Source: Streptomyces sp. MP131-18 (lineage in GTDB: Bacteria > Actinomycetota > Actinomycetes > Streptomycetales > Streptomycetaceae). Taken from it: a stretch of DNA of 64,000 nt. Under the pieces are notes generated by a model. It was not told the DNA's origin and searched no databases. It saw nothing but the letters and a program-made list of their open reading frames with translations. Made by a program: the position numbers and the translations under genes. Numbering within the stretch: the stretch's first letter is position 1; every line of letters starts with the position of its first letter. Below are positions 16,349-24,477 of the stretch, piece by piece. Location: contig NZ_LZNS01000001.1 in the NCBI RefSeq assembly GCF_001984575.1, positions 5,359,933 to 5,423,932 on the forward strand. Direction: 5' to 3'.

Positions 16349-17113
16349 CTACGTGCCCGGGGCGGCGAGTGACTTCAGGGTGGTGAGCAGTGGGGGCCAG
16401 GCGGTGCTGAGGGGGTCGATCAGCTCGAAGTGGCCGGCGCCGGGCGCCCGCAGGAGCCGGGCGGTGGGGTGGGCGGTGGTGTAGGCCGTGCTGAGTGCGG
16501 GGGGTACGCGGATGTCGTCCGTGCCGTGGGCGAGGACGACCGGGGTGGTGGGGGCGGGCAGCCGCACGGGGTCGAGTGCGGCCGCGTCGTCCGGTGGGCC
16601 GCCGAGGAAGTCGGCGACCGCGCCGTCGTCCAGGTCGAGCCGGTGTGCCAGCCGCAGGTCCGCCACCGGCGCCAGGGCCAGCGTGCCCGCGAGCCCGTCC
16701 GGTGGGTGTGCCGCGGCGGCCCACAGGGCCAGGTGGCCCCCGGCCGAGTGCCCCACCAGCAGGATGCGGCCGTCGAACGGGGCGCCCGCGGCGGCCACTT
16801 CGCCCGGCAGCCGGTCGAGCGCCGCGCGTATGTCGGCCGTGGTGGCGTGCGGGTCGCCGGGCTCGCGCCGGTACTCGACGGACGCGGCCGTCCAGCCCGC
16901 GCCGCGCAGCGCGGCGGCCATCGGGCGGGTGTGCTCGCGGTCGTACTCCGGCCGCCAGAACCCGCCGTGGATCAGCAGCAGCAGCGGGCGCCGCGCGGCC
17001 CGTTCGTCGCCGGGCCAGCCGTCGGCCACGTGCGCCGCGCCATTCCCGTAGCGCAGGTGCAGCGGGGGCGGGGGCGCGGGTCTGGTCAGCACGGAACGGT
17101 CTTCCCCCACCAC
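16349..17113 (-). CDS. Alpha/beta hydrolase (esterase/peptidase type)
   Basis: A 254-aa alpha/beta hydrolase: oxyanion-hole HGGFW, nucleophile GHSAGG, acid in AHGTDDIRVP and final catalytic His in GAGHFELIDP. This set resembles kynurenine-formamidase-like and carboxylesterase-like enzymes of the HGG type. GTG at 17113 (or 17110) is chosen because AGGGAGGG lies just upstream; the frame stays open to 17305 but that part is atypical and overlaps the promoter region of the divergent GH55 gene. Substrate unknown. Confidence 0.8.
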   Translation of the reverse strand: MVGEDRSVLTRPAPPPPLHLRYGNGAAHVADGWPGDERAARRPLLLLIHGGFWRPEYDREHTRPMAAALRGAGWTAASVEYRREPGDPHATTADIRAALDRLPGEVAAAGAPFDGRILLVGHSAGGHLALWAAAAHPPDGLAGTLALAPVADLRLAHRLDLDDGAVADFLGGPPDDAAALDPVRLPAPTTPVVLAHGTDDIRVPPALSTAYTTAHPTARLLRAPGAGHFELIDPLSTAWPPLLTTLKSLAAPGT

Positions 17114-17261
17114 GGCCCTCCCTGTCGCCTGCGGCCTCGCCGCCCACAGTAGCCGCCGCACCGCGAAGTGCCAGGGCAGCGGCGGGAGTTCCGGCACGGT
17201 TTCGGTCCTTTCGCCGCCTTGACACCGTGCGGCCACGCACACAAACTCGGCGCCGAGGCCC

Positions 17262-17279
17262 TCGGAGAGCGCTCTCCGA
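17262..17279. promoter_or_regulatory. LacI-type operator palindrome before GH55 gene
   Basis: Perfect 18-bp palindrome TCGGAGAGCGCTCTCCGA, 40 bases before the GH55 start. The core GAGAGCGCTCTC recurs before the GH81 gene at 26782-26795. Central CGCT palindromes of this kind are bound by LacI-family repressors of cellulose, xylan or glucan genes in actinobacteria (CebR/CelR type). Confidence 0.7.
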
Positions 17280-17318
17280 ACGTGCCGCGCCCTGTTCACC
17301 CCCACTCAGGAGCCCCCC

Positions 17319-19196
17319 ATGACCTCAGCTGACGAGCAGCCGCGCCCGCCTTCGCGCCGTTCCGTGACCGGCCTCGGCGCCGCGGCCCTGCTCGCCGCGG
17401 GACCCGTGCTCGCCGCGGGCGCCGGCGGCGCCGCCGCCGCCCCGGCCGCCCCGGCCGCCCCCGCGCGCCGCGCGCCCGCGCGGCCCTCCGCGGTGCCGCC
17501 GACCGACCCGCGCAACCCCGACTTCGGCCCGAGCGTCCTGGTGTTCGACCCGGGCATGTCCGCGGCGGAGATGCAGAGTCGCGTGGACGCCATCTCGGCC
17601 CAGATGCACACCAATCAGTTCGGCACCGAACGGCACGCGGTCCTGCTGCGTCCCGGCGCCTACGACCTCGACGTCAACCTGCGCTTCTACACGCAGATCA
17701 TCGGCCTCGGGCTCCACCCGGACGACGTCACCGTCAACGGTCACGTCCGGGTCGAGGCCGACTGGCTCCAGCAGGGCGACGACCCGAACAACCTGGGGAA
17801 CGCCACGCAGAACTTCTGGCGCGGCGCGGAGAACTTCTCCGTCAGCGTCCCCGCCGGCGAGATCGAGCGCTGGGCGGTCTCCCAGGCCGCGCCGTACCGG
17901 CGCATGCACCTGCGCGGCATCGGCGTTCAGCTGTGGAACGGCTACGACGGCTGGGCCAGCGGCGGCCTGCTCGCCGACTGCAAGGTCGACGGCGTGGTCG
18001 AGTCCGGCTCGCAGCAGCAGTGGCTGACCCGCAACAGCGACCTCGGCGCGTGGAACGGGTCGGTGTGGAACATGGTGTTCGTCGGCTCCACGGGCGTGCC
18101 GGGCCAGCACTTCCCGAACCCCTCGCACACGGTCGTCGACCGGACGCCCGTGATCAGGGAAAAGCCGTTCCTGTACGTCGACGACTCCGGCGCCTACCAC
18201 GTGTTCGTCCCGGCGCTGCGCCGCGACGCGTCCGGGTGCAGCTGGAACGGCGGCGCGGCGGCGGGCGAGTCGATCTCGCTCGCCGACTTCTTCGTGGTCC
18301 GGATCGGCACCCCCGCCGCGACGATCAACGAGGCGCTGGCGGAGGGCAGGCACCTGCTGTTCACGGCCGGGGTGCACCACCTCGACGAGGCGCTGCTCGT
18401 CGAGAACCCGGACACCGTGCTGCTCGGTATCGGCCTGGCCACGCTGGTGCCGGACACCGGGCAGCCGGCCATCCGCATCGCCGACGTGGACGGCGTGAAG
18501 GTCGCGGGCATCCTCATCGACGCGGGCGCGGTCAACTCCCCGACGCTGATGGAGGTCGGCCCCGAGGGCGCCTCGGCGGGCCACGCCGACAACCCGACCT
18601 CCCTGCACGACGTGTTCTTCCGCGTCGGCGGCTCGCATCTGGGCCGCGCCTCGGTCAGTCTCACCGTCAACAGCAACCACGTCATCGGCGACCACCTGTG
18701 GGTGTGGCGCGCCGACCACGGCAATTCGGGCACGTGGGGGTGGACGGTGAGCACGGGTGCCAACGGCGTGGTGATCAACGGGGACGACGTGACGATGTAC
18801 GGGCTGATGGTCGAGCACTACCAGGAGTACAACACCGTCTGGAACGGTAACGGCGGGCGGACGTACTTCTTCCAGAACGAGCTGCCCTACGACCCGCCGG
18901 ACCAGGCGGCCTGGGGGTCGAGCGGCAACGGCAGCCTCGGCTGGGCGGCCTACAAGGTCGCCGACTCGGTCACCAGCCACGAGGCGTGGGGCGTCGGCAG
19001 CTACTGCTTCTTCAACGTCAATCCGGGCGTCGTGGCGAGCCGCGGCTTCGAGGTCCCCGACACGCCGGGCGTGCGGTTCCACGACCTGGTGACGGTCTCC
19101 CTCGGCGGCGTCGGAACGATCAACCGCGTCATCAACGAGACCGGCGGCACCGCGAACACCGGAACGCAGGTCCAGTACTGGGTCGACTACCCATAG
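17319..19196 (+). CDS. GH55-like exo-beta-1,3-glucanase, secreted
   Basis: A 625-aa secreted protein. Residues 1-45 form a Tat-type signal (SRRSVTGLGAAALLAAG, then an Ala-rich stretch). The mature part is two parallel beta-helix halves as in family GH55 laminarinases such as the Streptomyces enzyme SacteLam55A: first half around VLLRPGAYDLDVNLRFYTQI, second half with HLLFTAGVHHLDEALLVENP, TSLHDVFFRVGG, GDHLWVWRADHG and YNTVWNGNGGRTYFFQNELPYDPP. It would release glucose from the end of beta-1,3-glucans outside the cell. Some annotations call such proteins coagulation-factor-like or adenylyl-cyclase-like. A LacI-type palindrome precedes it; the GH81 endo-enzyme at 24.5 kb has the same site. Confidence 0.83.
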   Translation: MTSADEQPRPPSRRSVTGLGAAALLAAGPVLAAGAGGAAAAPAAPAAPARRAPARPSAVPPTDPRNPDFGPSVLVFDPGMSAAEMQSRVDAISAQMHTNQFGTERHAVLLRPGAYDLDVNLRFYTQIIGLGLHPDDVTVNGHVRVEADWLQQGDDPNNLGNATQNFWRGAENFSVSVPAGEIERWAVSQAAPYRRMHLRGIGVQLWNGYDGWASGGLLADCKVDGVVESGSQQQWLTRNSDLGAWNGSVWNMVFVGSTGVPGQHFPNPSHTVVDRTPVIREKPFLYVDDSGAYHVFVPALRRDASGCSWNGGAAAGESISLADFFVVRIGTPAATINEALAEGRHLLFTAGVHHLDEALLVENPDTVLLGIGLATLVPDTGQPAIRIADVDGVKVAGILIDAGAVNSPTLMEVGPEGASAGHADNPTSLHDVFFRVGGSHLGRASVSLTVNSNHVIGDHLWVWRADHGNSGTWGWTVSTGANGVVINGDDVTMYGLMVEHYQEYNTVWNGNGGRTYFFQNELPYDPPDQAAWGSSGNGSLGWAAYKVADSVTSHEAWGVGSYCFFNVNPGVVASRGFEVPDTPGVRFHDLVTVSLGGVGTINRVINETGGTANTGTQVQYWVDYP

Positions 19197-19330
19197 GGCC
19201 GCCGCCCGCCCCGGCCGCCGCCCGCCGCCCGGGGGCCGCGCACCCGCCCGGCCCAGCAGAACTCGTCCCGCGGGCGGCGGGCGCGCACGCTTGAGGAGGA
19301 CAGCAGCCACACCGCAGGCGGTGACGGACC

Positions 19331-20290
19331 ATGACCGCGTACGGCTACCACGCCTCGCACGAGCAGTTCGCCCCGGCCGAGCTGCTCACTCTGCTGCGCG
19401 CCGCGCAGGACGCGGGCTTCGCCACCGGCATGTGCTCGGACCACTTCGCGCCCTGGAGCGCGCGCCAGGGCCATTCCGGGCACGCCTGGGTCTGGCTCGG
19501 CGCGGCCCTGGCCACCACCCAGCTGCCGATGGGGGTGGTCACCGCGCCGGGGCAGCGCTACCACCCGGCCGTGCTGGCCCAGGCCGCGGCGACGCTGGCG
19601 CAGCTGTTCCCCGGGCGGCTGTGGCTCGCGCTGGGCACCGGGCAGGCGCTGAACGAGCACATCACCGGCGAACGCTGGCCCGCCAAGGAGGTGCGCGCCC
19701 GCCGCCTCGCCGAGTGCGTCGAGGTCATGCGGGCGCTGTTCGCGGGGGAGACCGTGTCGCACGAGGGTCTGGTGCGCGTGGACCGGGCGCGCCTGTGGTC
19801 GCTGCCGGCGCTGCCGCCGGTGCTGCTCGCCGCGGCCGTCACCCCGGCGACGGCCGCCTGGGCGGCGGGCTGGGCGGACGGCCTCGTCACGATCAACCAG
19901 CCGGACGAGGGCCAGCGGCGCACGCTCGCCGCCTACCGGGAGGCGGGCGGGCGCGGCCCGGCCGTGCTCCAGGCGCACCTGTCCTGGGCACCCTCCCGCG
20001 AGGCGGCGCTGCACGCGGCGCTCGACCAGTGGCGCGAGGCGGTCCTCGGCAGCGACGTCGGCTGGGAGCTGCCGCTGCCCGAGCACTTCGAGCAGGCGGC
20101 CCGGCTGATCGACGCGCACCAGCTGGAGCCGTTCGTGCACGTCTCCGACGACCTCGGCGCGCAGGCGGCGTGGCTGGCCCGGCAGGGCGAGGCCGGGTTC
20201 GACGAGGTGATGCTGCACCAGGTGGGCACCGATCAGCTGCGGTTCATCGAGGCGTTCGGCGCGGACGTGCTGCCGGAGCTGAACGCGTGA
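19331..20290 (+). CDS. Luciferase-like flavin oxidoreductase (TIGR03885-type)
   Basis: A 319-aa LLM-fold protein beginning MTAYGYHASHEQFAPAELL, with SDHFAPWSARQGHSGHAW and FPGRLWLALGTGQALNEHITG. This matches the subgroup predicted to use a flavin other than F420 and often encoded beside GH15 glycosidases; here the GH15 gene follows with a 4-base GTGA overlap. RBS: GAGGAG is about 30 bases upstream, and GGCGGTG nearer, so initiation is modest. The paired function of the two enzymes is not established. Confidence 0.85.
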   Translation: MTAYGYHASHEQFAPAELLTLLRAAQDAGFATGMCSDHFAPWSARQGHSGHAWVWLGAALATTQLPMGVVTAPGQRYHPAVLAQAAATLAQLFPGRLWLALGTGQALNEHITGERWPAKEVRARRLAECVEVMRALFAGETVSHEGLVRVDRARLWSLPALPPVLLAAAVTPATAAWAAGWADGLVTINQPDEGQRRTLAAYREAGGRGPAVLQAHLSWAPSREAALHAALDQWREAVLGSDVGWELPLPEHFEQAARLIDAHQLEPFVHVSDDLGAQAAWLARQGEAGFDEVMLHQVGTDQLRFIEAFGADVLPELNA

Positions 20291-22200
20291 CGGCCGCCCC
20301 GGCGGAGTACCCGCCGCTCGGCGAGCTGGCGTTCCTCTCCGACTGTCACACCGCCGCCCTGGTGGGCCCGGATGCCGCGGTGGTGTGGATGTGCGCGCCG
20401 CGTTTCGACTCCCCGAGTGTTTTCGCGCGGCTGCTCGACCGGCGCGCGGGCGGCGCGTGGGAGCTGACGGTCGACGGCGCGGGGCCGCCGGAGCAGGAGT
20501 ACGCCGGGCCGACGCTCGTGCTGCGCAGCCGCTGGAGCACGCCGGACGGCGCCGCCGTCGCGCACGACTTCCTCGCCGCGGCCCCGCCGGGGGCGGGCGA
20601 CGCGCGGAGCATCGTGCCCGGCGGGGTGCTCGTCCGGCTGCTGACGTGCGAGCGCGGGCAGGTGCTGGTGCGGCACCGGGTCGACGCGCGGCCCGACTAC
20701 GCGCGGCGCGCCGCTTGTTGGGAGACGTCGGCCCGGGGCACCGGGGCCGTCCTTGAGGAGGGTGCGGGCCTGTGGCTCGACGCGGTGGCCGACGGCGGGG
20801 AACGGCCCGTGCCGCGCGAGTCGGCGGACGGCGTGCTGGCCTTCGAGACGCGGCTGCGCGAGGGCGGCGCCCTCGCCGTCACGCTCGGCCACAACGGCGC
20901 GTGGCGCGGCCCGTTCGATGTGGCGACGGCCCGCCGCCTGCTGGACGAGACGCTGACGGCCTGGTGCGCCTGGTCCGGCCGCGACCCGTACCGCGGGCGG
21001 CACGGGCCCGAGCAGGTGCGGCGTTCCGCGCTGGTGCTGCGCGGCCTGATGTCCAGCGACACCGGGGCGCTGATCGCGGCGCCGACGACGTCCCTGCCGG
21101 AGTGGCCGGGCGGCGAACGAAACTGGGACTACCGCTACTTGTGGCACCGCGACGCCGCCCTGGTCGTCCTGGTGCTGATGCGGCTCGGCCATCGCGCGGA
21201 GGCGGGCAAGTACCTGCGGCTGCTGCTGCGGCACTGCACGGCGGCCAGGGGCGACCTCACGCCGATGCTCGACATCGACGGCGGCACCGGCGTTCCCGAG
21301 ACGGTCCTCGATCACCTGGCGGGCTACCGGGGTTCGCGGCCGGTGCGGATCGGGAACGACGCGGAGCAGCAGCGGCAGCTCGACGTCCATGGGCAGATCC
21401 TGGACGCGGCGCTGGTCCACCAGCAGGTGACGGCGGGCACCCGGGACGCGCTGGGCCCCGGGGAGCTGTCCACGCTGTTCACCGTGGTGGACGCCGCCTG
21501 CCGGGTCTGGCGGGAGCCGGACGACGGGATCTGGGAGGTGCGCAACGGGCCGCGGCACTGGACCAGTTCGAAGCTCTACCTGTGGGTGTGCCTGGACCGC
21601 GGCATCCGGCTGGCCGAGCTGACGGGCGGAGCCGGTCCTGACACGCGCACCTGGCGGGCGGAGCGGCAGAAGCTGCGCGAGGAGATCCTGACGCGCGGCT
21701 GGAACGAGGCGGCCGGAACGTTCGTGCAGTCCTACGGGGCGCGGCACACGGACGCTTCGCTGCTGCGCCTGCCGCTGCTCGGCCTGCTGAACGGCCGGGA
21801 CCCGCGCGTGGCCGCGACCCTGGATCGCGTCGACGCGGAACTCGGCGAGGACGGCTGGCTGGTGCACCGCTACGACCCGGCCGCCACCGGGGACGGCCTG
21901 GCGGGGCCGGAGGGCGGCTTCCTGCTCTGCTCGTTCGACATGGTGTCGGCGCTGGTCCTCGCGGGCCGCCGGGCGGAGGCGCGGGAACGCTTCGACGCGC
22001 TGTGCGCCCGCGCGGGGCGCTTCGGCCTCTTCGCCGAGGAGATGACGGCCGACGGGACGATGCTGGGCAACTACCCGCAGGCGTTCACCCATCTCGGCCT
22101 CATCGAGGCGGCGATGAACCTGGACGCCGCCGAGGACGAGGAGGCCCTGCACGCGTGGGCCAACAGGACCGCGGGGGTCAGTCCGCGTCCGGGGCCGTGA
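20287..22200 (+). CDS. GH15 family glycoside hydrolase (glucoamylase/trehalase-like)
   Basis: A 637-aa cytoplasmic protein: N-terminal beta domain starting GELAFLSDCHTAALVGPDAAVVW, and a C-terminal (alpha/alpha)6 barrel with the GH15 motifs RNWDYRYLWHRDA, the general-acid region GIWEVRNGPRHWTSSKLYLW, and the second Glu region FAEEMTADGTMLGNYPQAFTHLGLI. Family members hydrolyse alpha-glucosidic bonds of starch-derived sugars, trehalose or related metabolites. No signal peptide. GTG at 20287 overlaps the LLM gene. The 3' end overlaps the convergent isochorismatase gene by 23 bases. Confidence 0.9.
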   Translation: MTAAPAEYPPLGELAFLSDCHTAALVGPDAAVVWMCAPRFDSPSVFARLLDRRAGGAWELTVDGAGPPEQEYAGPTLVLRSRWSTPDGAAVAHDFLAAAPPGAGDARSIVPGGVLVRLLTCERGQVLVRHRVDARPDYARRAACWETSARGTGAVLEEGAGLWLDAVADGGERPVPRESADGVLAFETRLREGGALAVTLGHNGAWRGPFDVATARRLLDETLTAWCAWSGRDPYRGRHGPEQVRRSALVLRGLMSSDTGALIAAPTTSLPEWPGGERNWDYRYLWHRDAALVVLVLMRLGHRAEAGKYLRLLLRHCTAARGDLTPMLDIDGGTGVPETVLDHLAGYRGSRPVRIGNDAEQQRQLDVHGQILDAALVHQQVTAGTRDALGPGELSTLFTVVDAACRVWREPDDGIWEVRNGPRHWTSSKLYLWVCLDRGIRLAELTGGAGPDTRTWRAERQKLREEILTRGWNEAAGTFVQSYGARHTDASLLRLPLLGLLNGRDPRVAATLDRVDAELGEDGWLVHRYDPAATGDGLAGPEGGFLLCSFDMVSALVLAGRRAEARERFDALCARAGRFGLFAEEMTADGTMLGNYPQAFTHLGLIEAAMNLDAAEDEEALHAWANRTAGVSPRPGP

Positions 22201-22735
22201 ACAGGGCGGCGTCGGCGGAGTCGGTGACGCGCGCGGCCATGTTCCGTTCCATCATGCGCAGCGCGGCGTCGGCGAGGTCGGCGTGGATGTGCGCCACGGC
22301 GTCCCTGACCACGCTGATGCGCAGGCGCCTGATGTGGGCATCGAGGGCGGAGTAGAGCACGCACTGCTCGGTGACCTGTCCGGTGAGGACGACGTGCCGG
22401 ACGCCGTGCTGGGAGAGCAGGAATTCCAGCGGGGTCTCGTAGAACGCGGAGTGGCGGGCCTTCACCACGAACATCGAGCCGTCGTCGGGCCGCACCGGCT
22501 CCACCAGGTCGCCGTGCGGCCCGCGCAGGGCCGCGTCGAGCAGCTCGTCGTGCTGGGAGCGCCAGCGGCCGAAGTTGTCGTTGACATAGATGACGTCGAT
22601 GCCCTCCGCCCTGGCGCGGTGGATGGTGCGGCGCAGTCCGGGCAAGGCGGCGCGCACCGAGGGGAGCAGCAGCTCGGCGTCGGCGTGGCGGTAGGTGTTG
22701 ATCATGTCGGTGACGATGAGTGCTGTCCGGTTCAT
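22178..22735 (-). CDS. Isochorismatase-family cysteine hydrolase
   Basis: A 185-aa protein with the family triad in place: Asp10 (LIVTDMINTY), Lys92 (FVVKARHSAF) and Cys125 (TEQCVLYSA), plus the cis-peptide region HVVLTGQVTEQC. Relatives hydrolyse amides (nicotinamide, N-carbamoyl compounds) or isochorismate. The start is the ATG of MNRTALIV. The antisense frame that runs much further upstream is a high-GC artefact. It converges on the GH15 gene and diverges from a MarR regulator gene only about 90 bases away, so MarR may control it. Confidence 0.88.
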   Translation of the reverse strand: MNRTALIVTDMINTYRHADAELLLPSVRAALPGLRRTIHRARAEGIDVIYVNDNFGRWRSQHDELLDAALRGPHGDLVEPVRPDDGSMFVVKARHSAFYETPLEFLLSQHGVRHVVLTGQVTEQCVLYSALDAHIRRLRISVVRDAVAHIHADLADAALRMMERNMAARVTDSADAALFTAPDAD

Positions 22736-22823
22736 ACCGAAGATTCTCCCCCGTGGGGGTCGCCGGTCGGGGGTTGATCGTGTGCCGGCCTCGGGTACCG
22801 TGGGGCGCGCGGAGGTCACGGGG

Positions 22824-23324
22824 ATGTCGACAGAGCCGGTCACGGGCGCGAGCCTGAGCACGGAGCAGGCCGTTCGGGCGATGCTCCTGACGCTGCCGCG
22901 CCTCGTCTCGCGCGCCAAGCGGACCCCCGTTCCCGAGCGGCTGCGCTCCCTGCACCTCGCCCCGCGGCACCTCACGCTGCTCTCCTGCCTGCTGTTCGAC
23001 GGGCCCACTCCCGTCAAGGATCTCGCCGCCCGCCTCGAAGTCGCCCCGACCACCGTGAGCCTCCTGGTCAGCGACCTGCAACGGCAGGGCGTCGTGCAGC
23101 GCCGCTCCGACCCGGGCGACCGCAGGCGCACCATCGTCTCGCTCACCGGCGACCCGGCCACCCGCGCCGCCATCGACGCGTGGCTCGCCGCGGGCGCGCG
23201 CGCCTGGCGCACGGTCTTCGACGGCCTGACACCGCAGGAGCGCGCCACGTTCGTCCGGGCGATCCAGGCGTACGAGGCGGAGGTCTCGGCACCGCCGCCC
23301 GAGGAGGCGCGGAACGACGGCTGA
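22824..23324 (+). CDS. MarR family transcriptional regulator
   Basis: A 166-aa winged-helix protein: LHLAPRHLTLLSCLLFDGPTPVKDLAARL, recognition helix VAPTTVSLLVSDLQRQGVV, wing RRSDPGDRRRTIVSLT. This is the standard MarR layout, a dimeric ligand-responsive repressor. The ATG at 22824 follows GGAGGTCACGGGG. It is divergent from the isochorismatase-type hydrolase and is the most likely regulator of that gene and of itself. Confidence 0.88.
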   Translation: MSTEPVTGASLSTEQAVRAMLLTLPRLVSRAKRTPVPERLRSLHLAPRHLTLLSCLLFDGPTPVKDLAARLEVAPTTVSLLVSDLQRQGVVQRRSDPGDRRRTIVSLTGDPATRAAIDAWLAAGARAWRTVFDGLTPQERATFVRAIQAYEAEVSAPPPEEARNDG

Positions 23325-23437
23325 GCCCCTGCCGCCCGGCGGTCCGGGATCGGCGTGCGGCGTGCGGCGTGCGGTACGTTCGGTCCCCGGCTCCGGGCCG
23401 ACGGGGCCGCAGTACGCACACCGGCAGGAGGCGCGGC

Positions 23438-24400
23438 ATGACGGCACCGCTCGACACCGACTGGGCAGCGGTCTTCGACGCGCTCGGGCACCGTTCGGCA
23501 GGGCCGATCGGCCAGGGCATGGAAGGCGTCGTCCACCGCCTCGACGGCGGGCTGGTCGGCAAGGCGTGGACGGGCCCGCACGGCGCGGGCGGCCGGCGCC
23601 TGCCCCGGCTGAGCGCCTTCTACGAGGAACTGGCCGCACAGCACCTGCCGTTCGCCACCCCCCGCATCGTCGCCCGCCACGAACACCGCGGTATCGCGGT
23701 CAGCATCGAGCACGAACTGCCCGGCACGCCGCTGACCGAGGCGCACGGGCTGTCCGACGCCACCGTGGAGGAGGCGACGGCCACGGTCGTCACCGCCCTG
23801 GCGGGCACCGAGGCGGGCCCGGCCGCCCGCGCCCTCTCCGCGCTCGGCGAGGACACGCCGCTGTGGGCCGGGCACGCCGACTGGCCCGCTGCCCTGGCCG
23901 CCCTCGTCCGGCGCCGCGCCGCCGCGTTCCACACCGTACTCGCCGCCGCCGTACCGGACTTCGACACGGCACTCGACCGTCTGCTGCACCGGCTGGAACG
24001 CCTCACCGCCCGCGGCGCCCGCGGCGGCGAGGCGATCCTGCACGGCGACATCTGCCCGGAGAACCTGCTGGTCGACGCCGCCGGACGGGTCACCGCCGTC
24101 CTGGACTGGGGCTTCTTCACCACCGCCGGTGACAATGCCTTCGACGCGTCCACCGCGGCCGGCTTCCGCGACATGTACGGGCCGGCGGCCGCGCGGCGGG
24201 ACGCGTCGCTGCTGCGCCGCTTCGAAGCGCTCGGCCACGACCGCGAACGGCTCCTGATCTACCGCGCCGCCTACGCCGTCGCGGGGGCCAACGCCTATGG
24301 AGCGGACGGGAAGGACGGCCACTTCGCATGGTGCGCCGCCGCCCTGCGCCGCGACGACGTCCGGGCGGCACTCGGCCTCCACGGCCGGACCGCGGACTGA
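23438..24400 (+). CDS. Phosphotransferase (APH-type kinase-like) protein
   Basis: A 320-aa protein of the aminoglycoside-phosphotransferase/choline-kinase-like fold: a shortened glycine loop GQGMEGVVHRL with the Lys in LVGKAW, the catalytic HGDICPENLL and the metal-binding VLDWGFF. Such kinases phosphorylate small metabolites, sugars or antibiotics, and the native substrate cannot be predicted. RBS CAGGAGGCG is about 6 bases before the ATG. It follows the MarR gene by 113 bases in the same direction and ends at a strong terminator shared with the convergent GH81 gene. Confidence 0.82.
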   Translation: MTAPLDTDWAAVFDALGHRSAGPIGQGMEGVVHRLDGGLVGKAWTGPHGAGGRRLPRLSAFYEELAAQHLPFATPRIVARHEHRGIAVSIEHELPGTPLTEAHGLSDATVEEATATVVTALAGTEAGPAARALSALGEDTPLWAGHADWPAALAALVRRRAAAFHTVLAAAVPDFDTALDRLLHRLERLTARGARGGEAILHGDICPENLLVDAAGRVTAVLDWGFFTTAGDNAFDASTAAGFRDMYGPAAARRDASLLRRFEALGHDRERLLIYRAAYAVAGANAYGADGKDGHFAWCAAALRRDDVRAALGLHGRTAD

Positions 24401-24408
24401 GCCGCCGC

Positions 24409-24450
24409 CCCCGCACCCCGCCGCCCTGATGCGGGCGCCGGGGTGCGGGG
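24409..24450. terminator. Bidirectional terminator between kinase-like and GH81 genes
   Basis: Perfect 12-bp arms CCCCGCACCCCG (24409-24420) and CGGGGTGCGGGG (24439-24450); the 18-base loop can fold further. It lies between convergent stop codons. Confidence 0.72.
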
Positions 24451-24477
24451 TGCGGGGGTGCGGGCTCTTCGGAGGTG

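Noticed and set aside
22178..24382. Very long minus-strand frame antisense to the kinase-like and MarR genes
   Set aside because: Only its last 185 codons (isochorismatase family) are real; the rest is antisense to genes with clear motifs, a common high-GC artefact.
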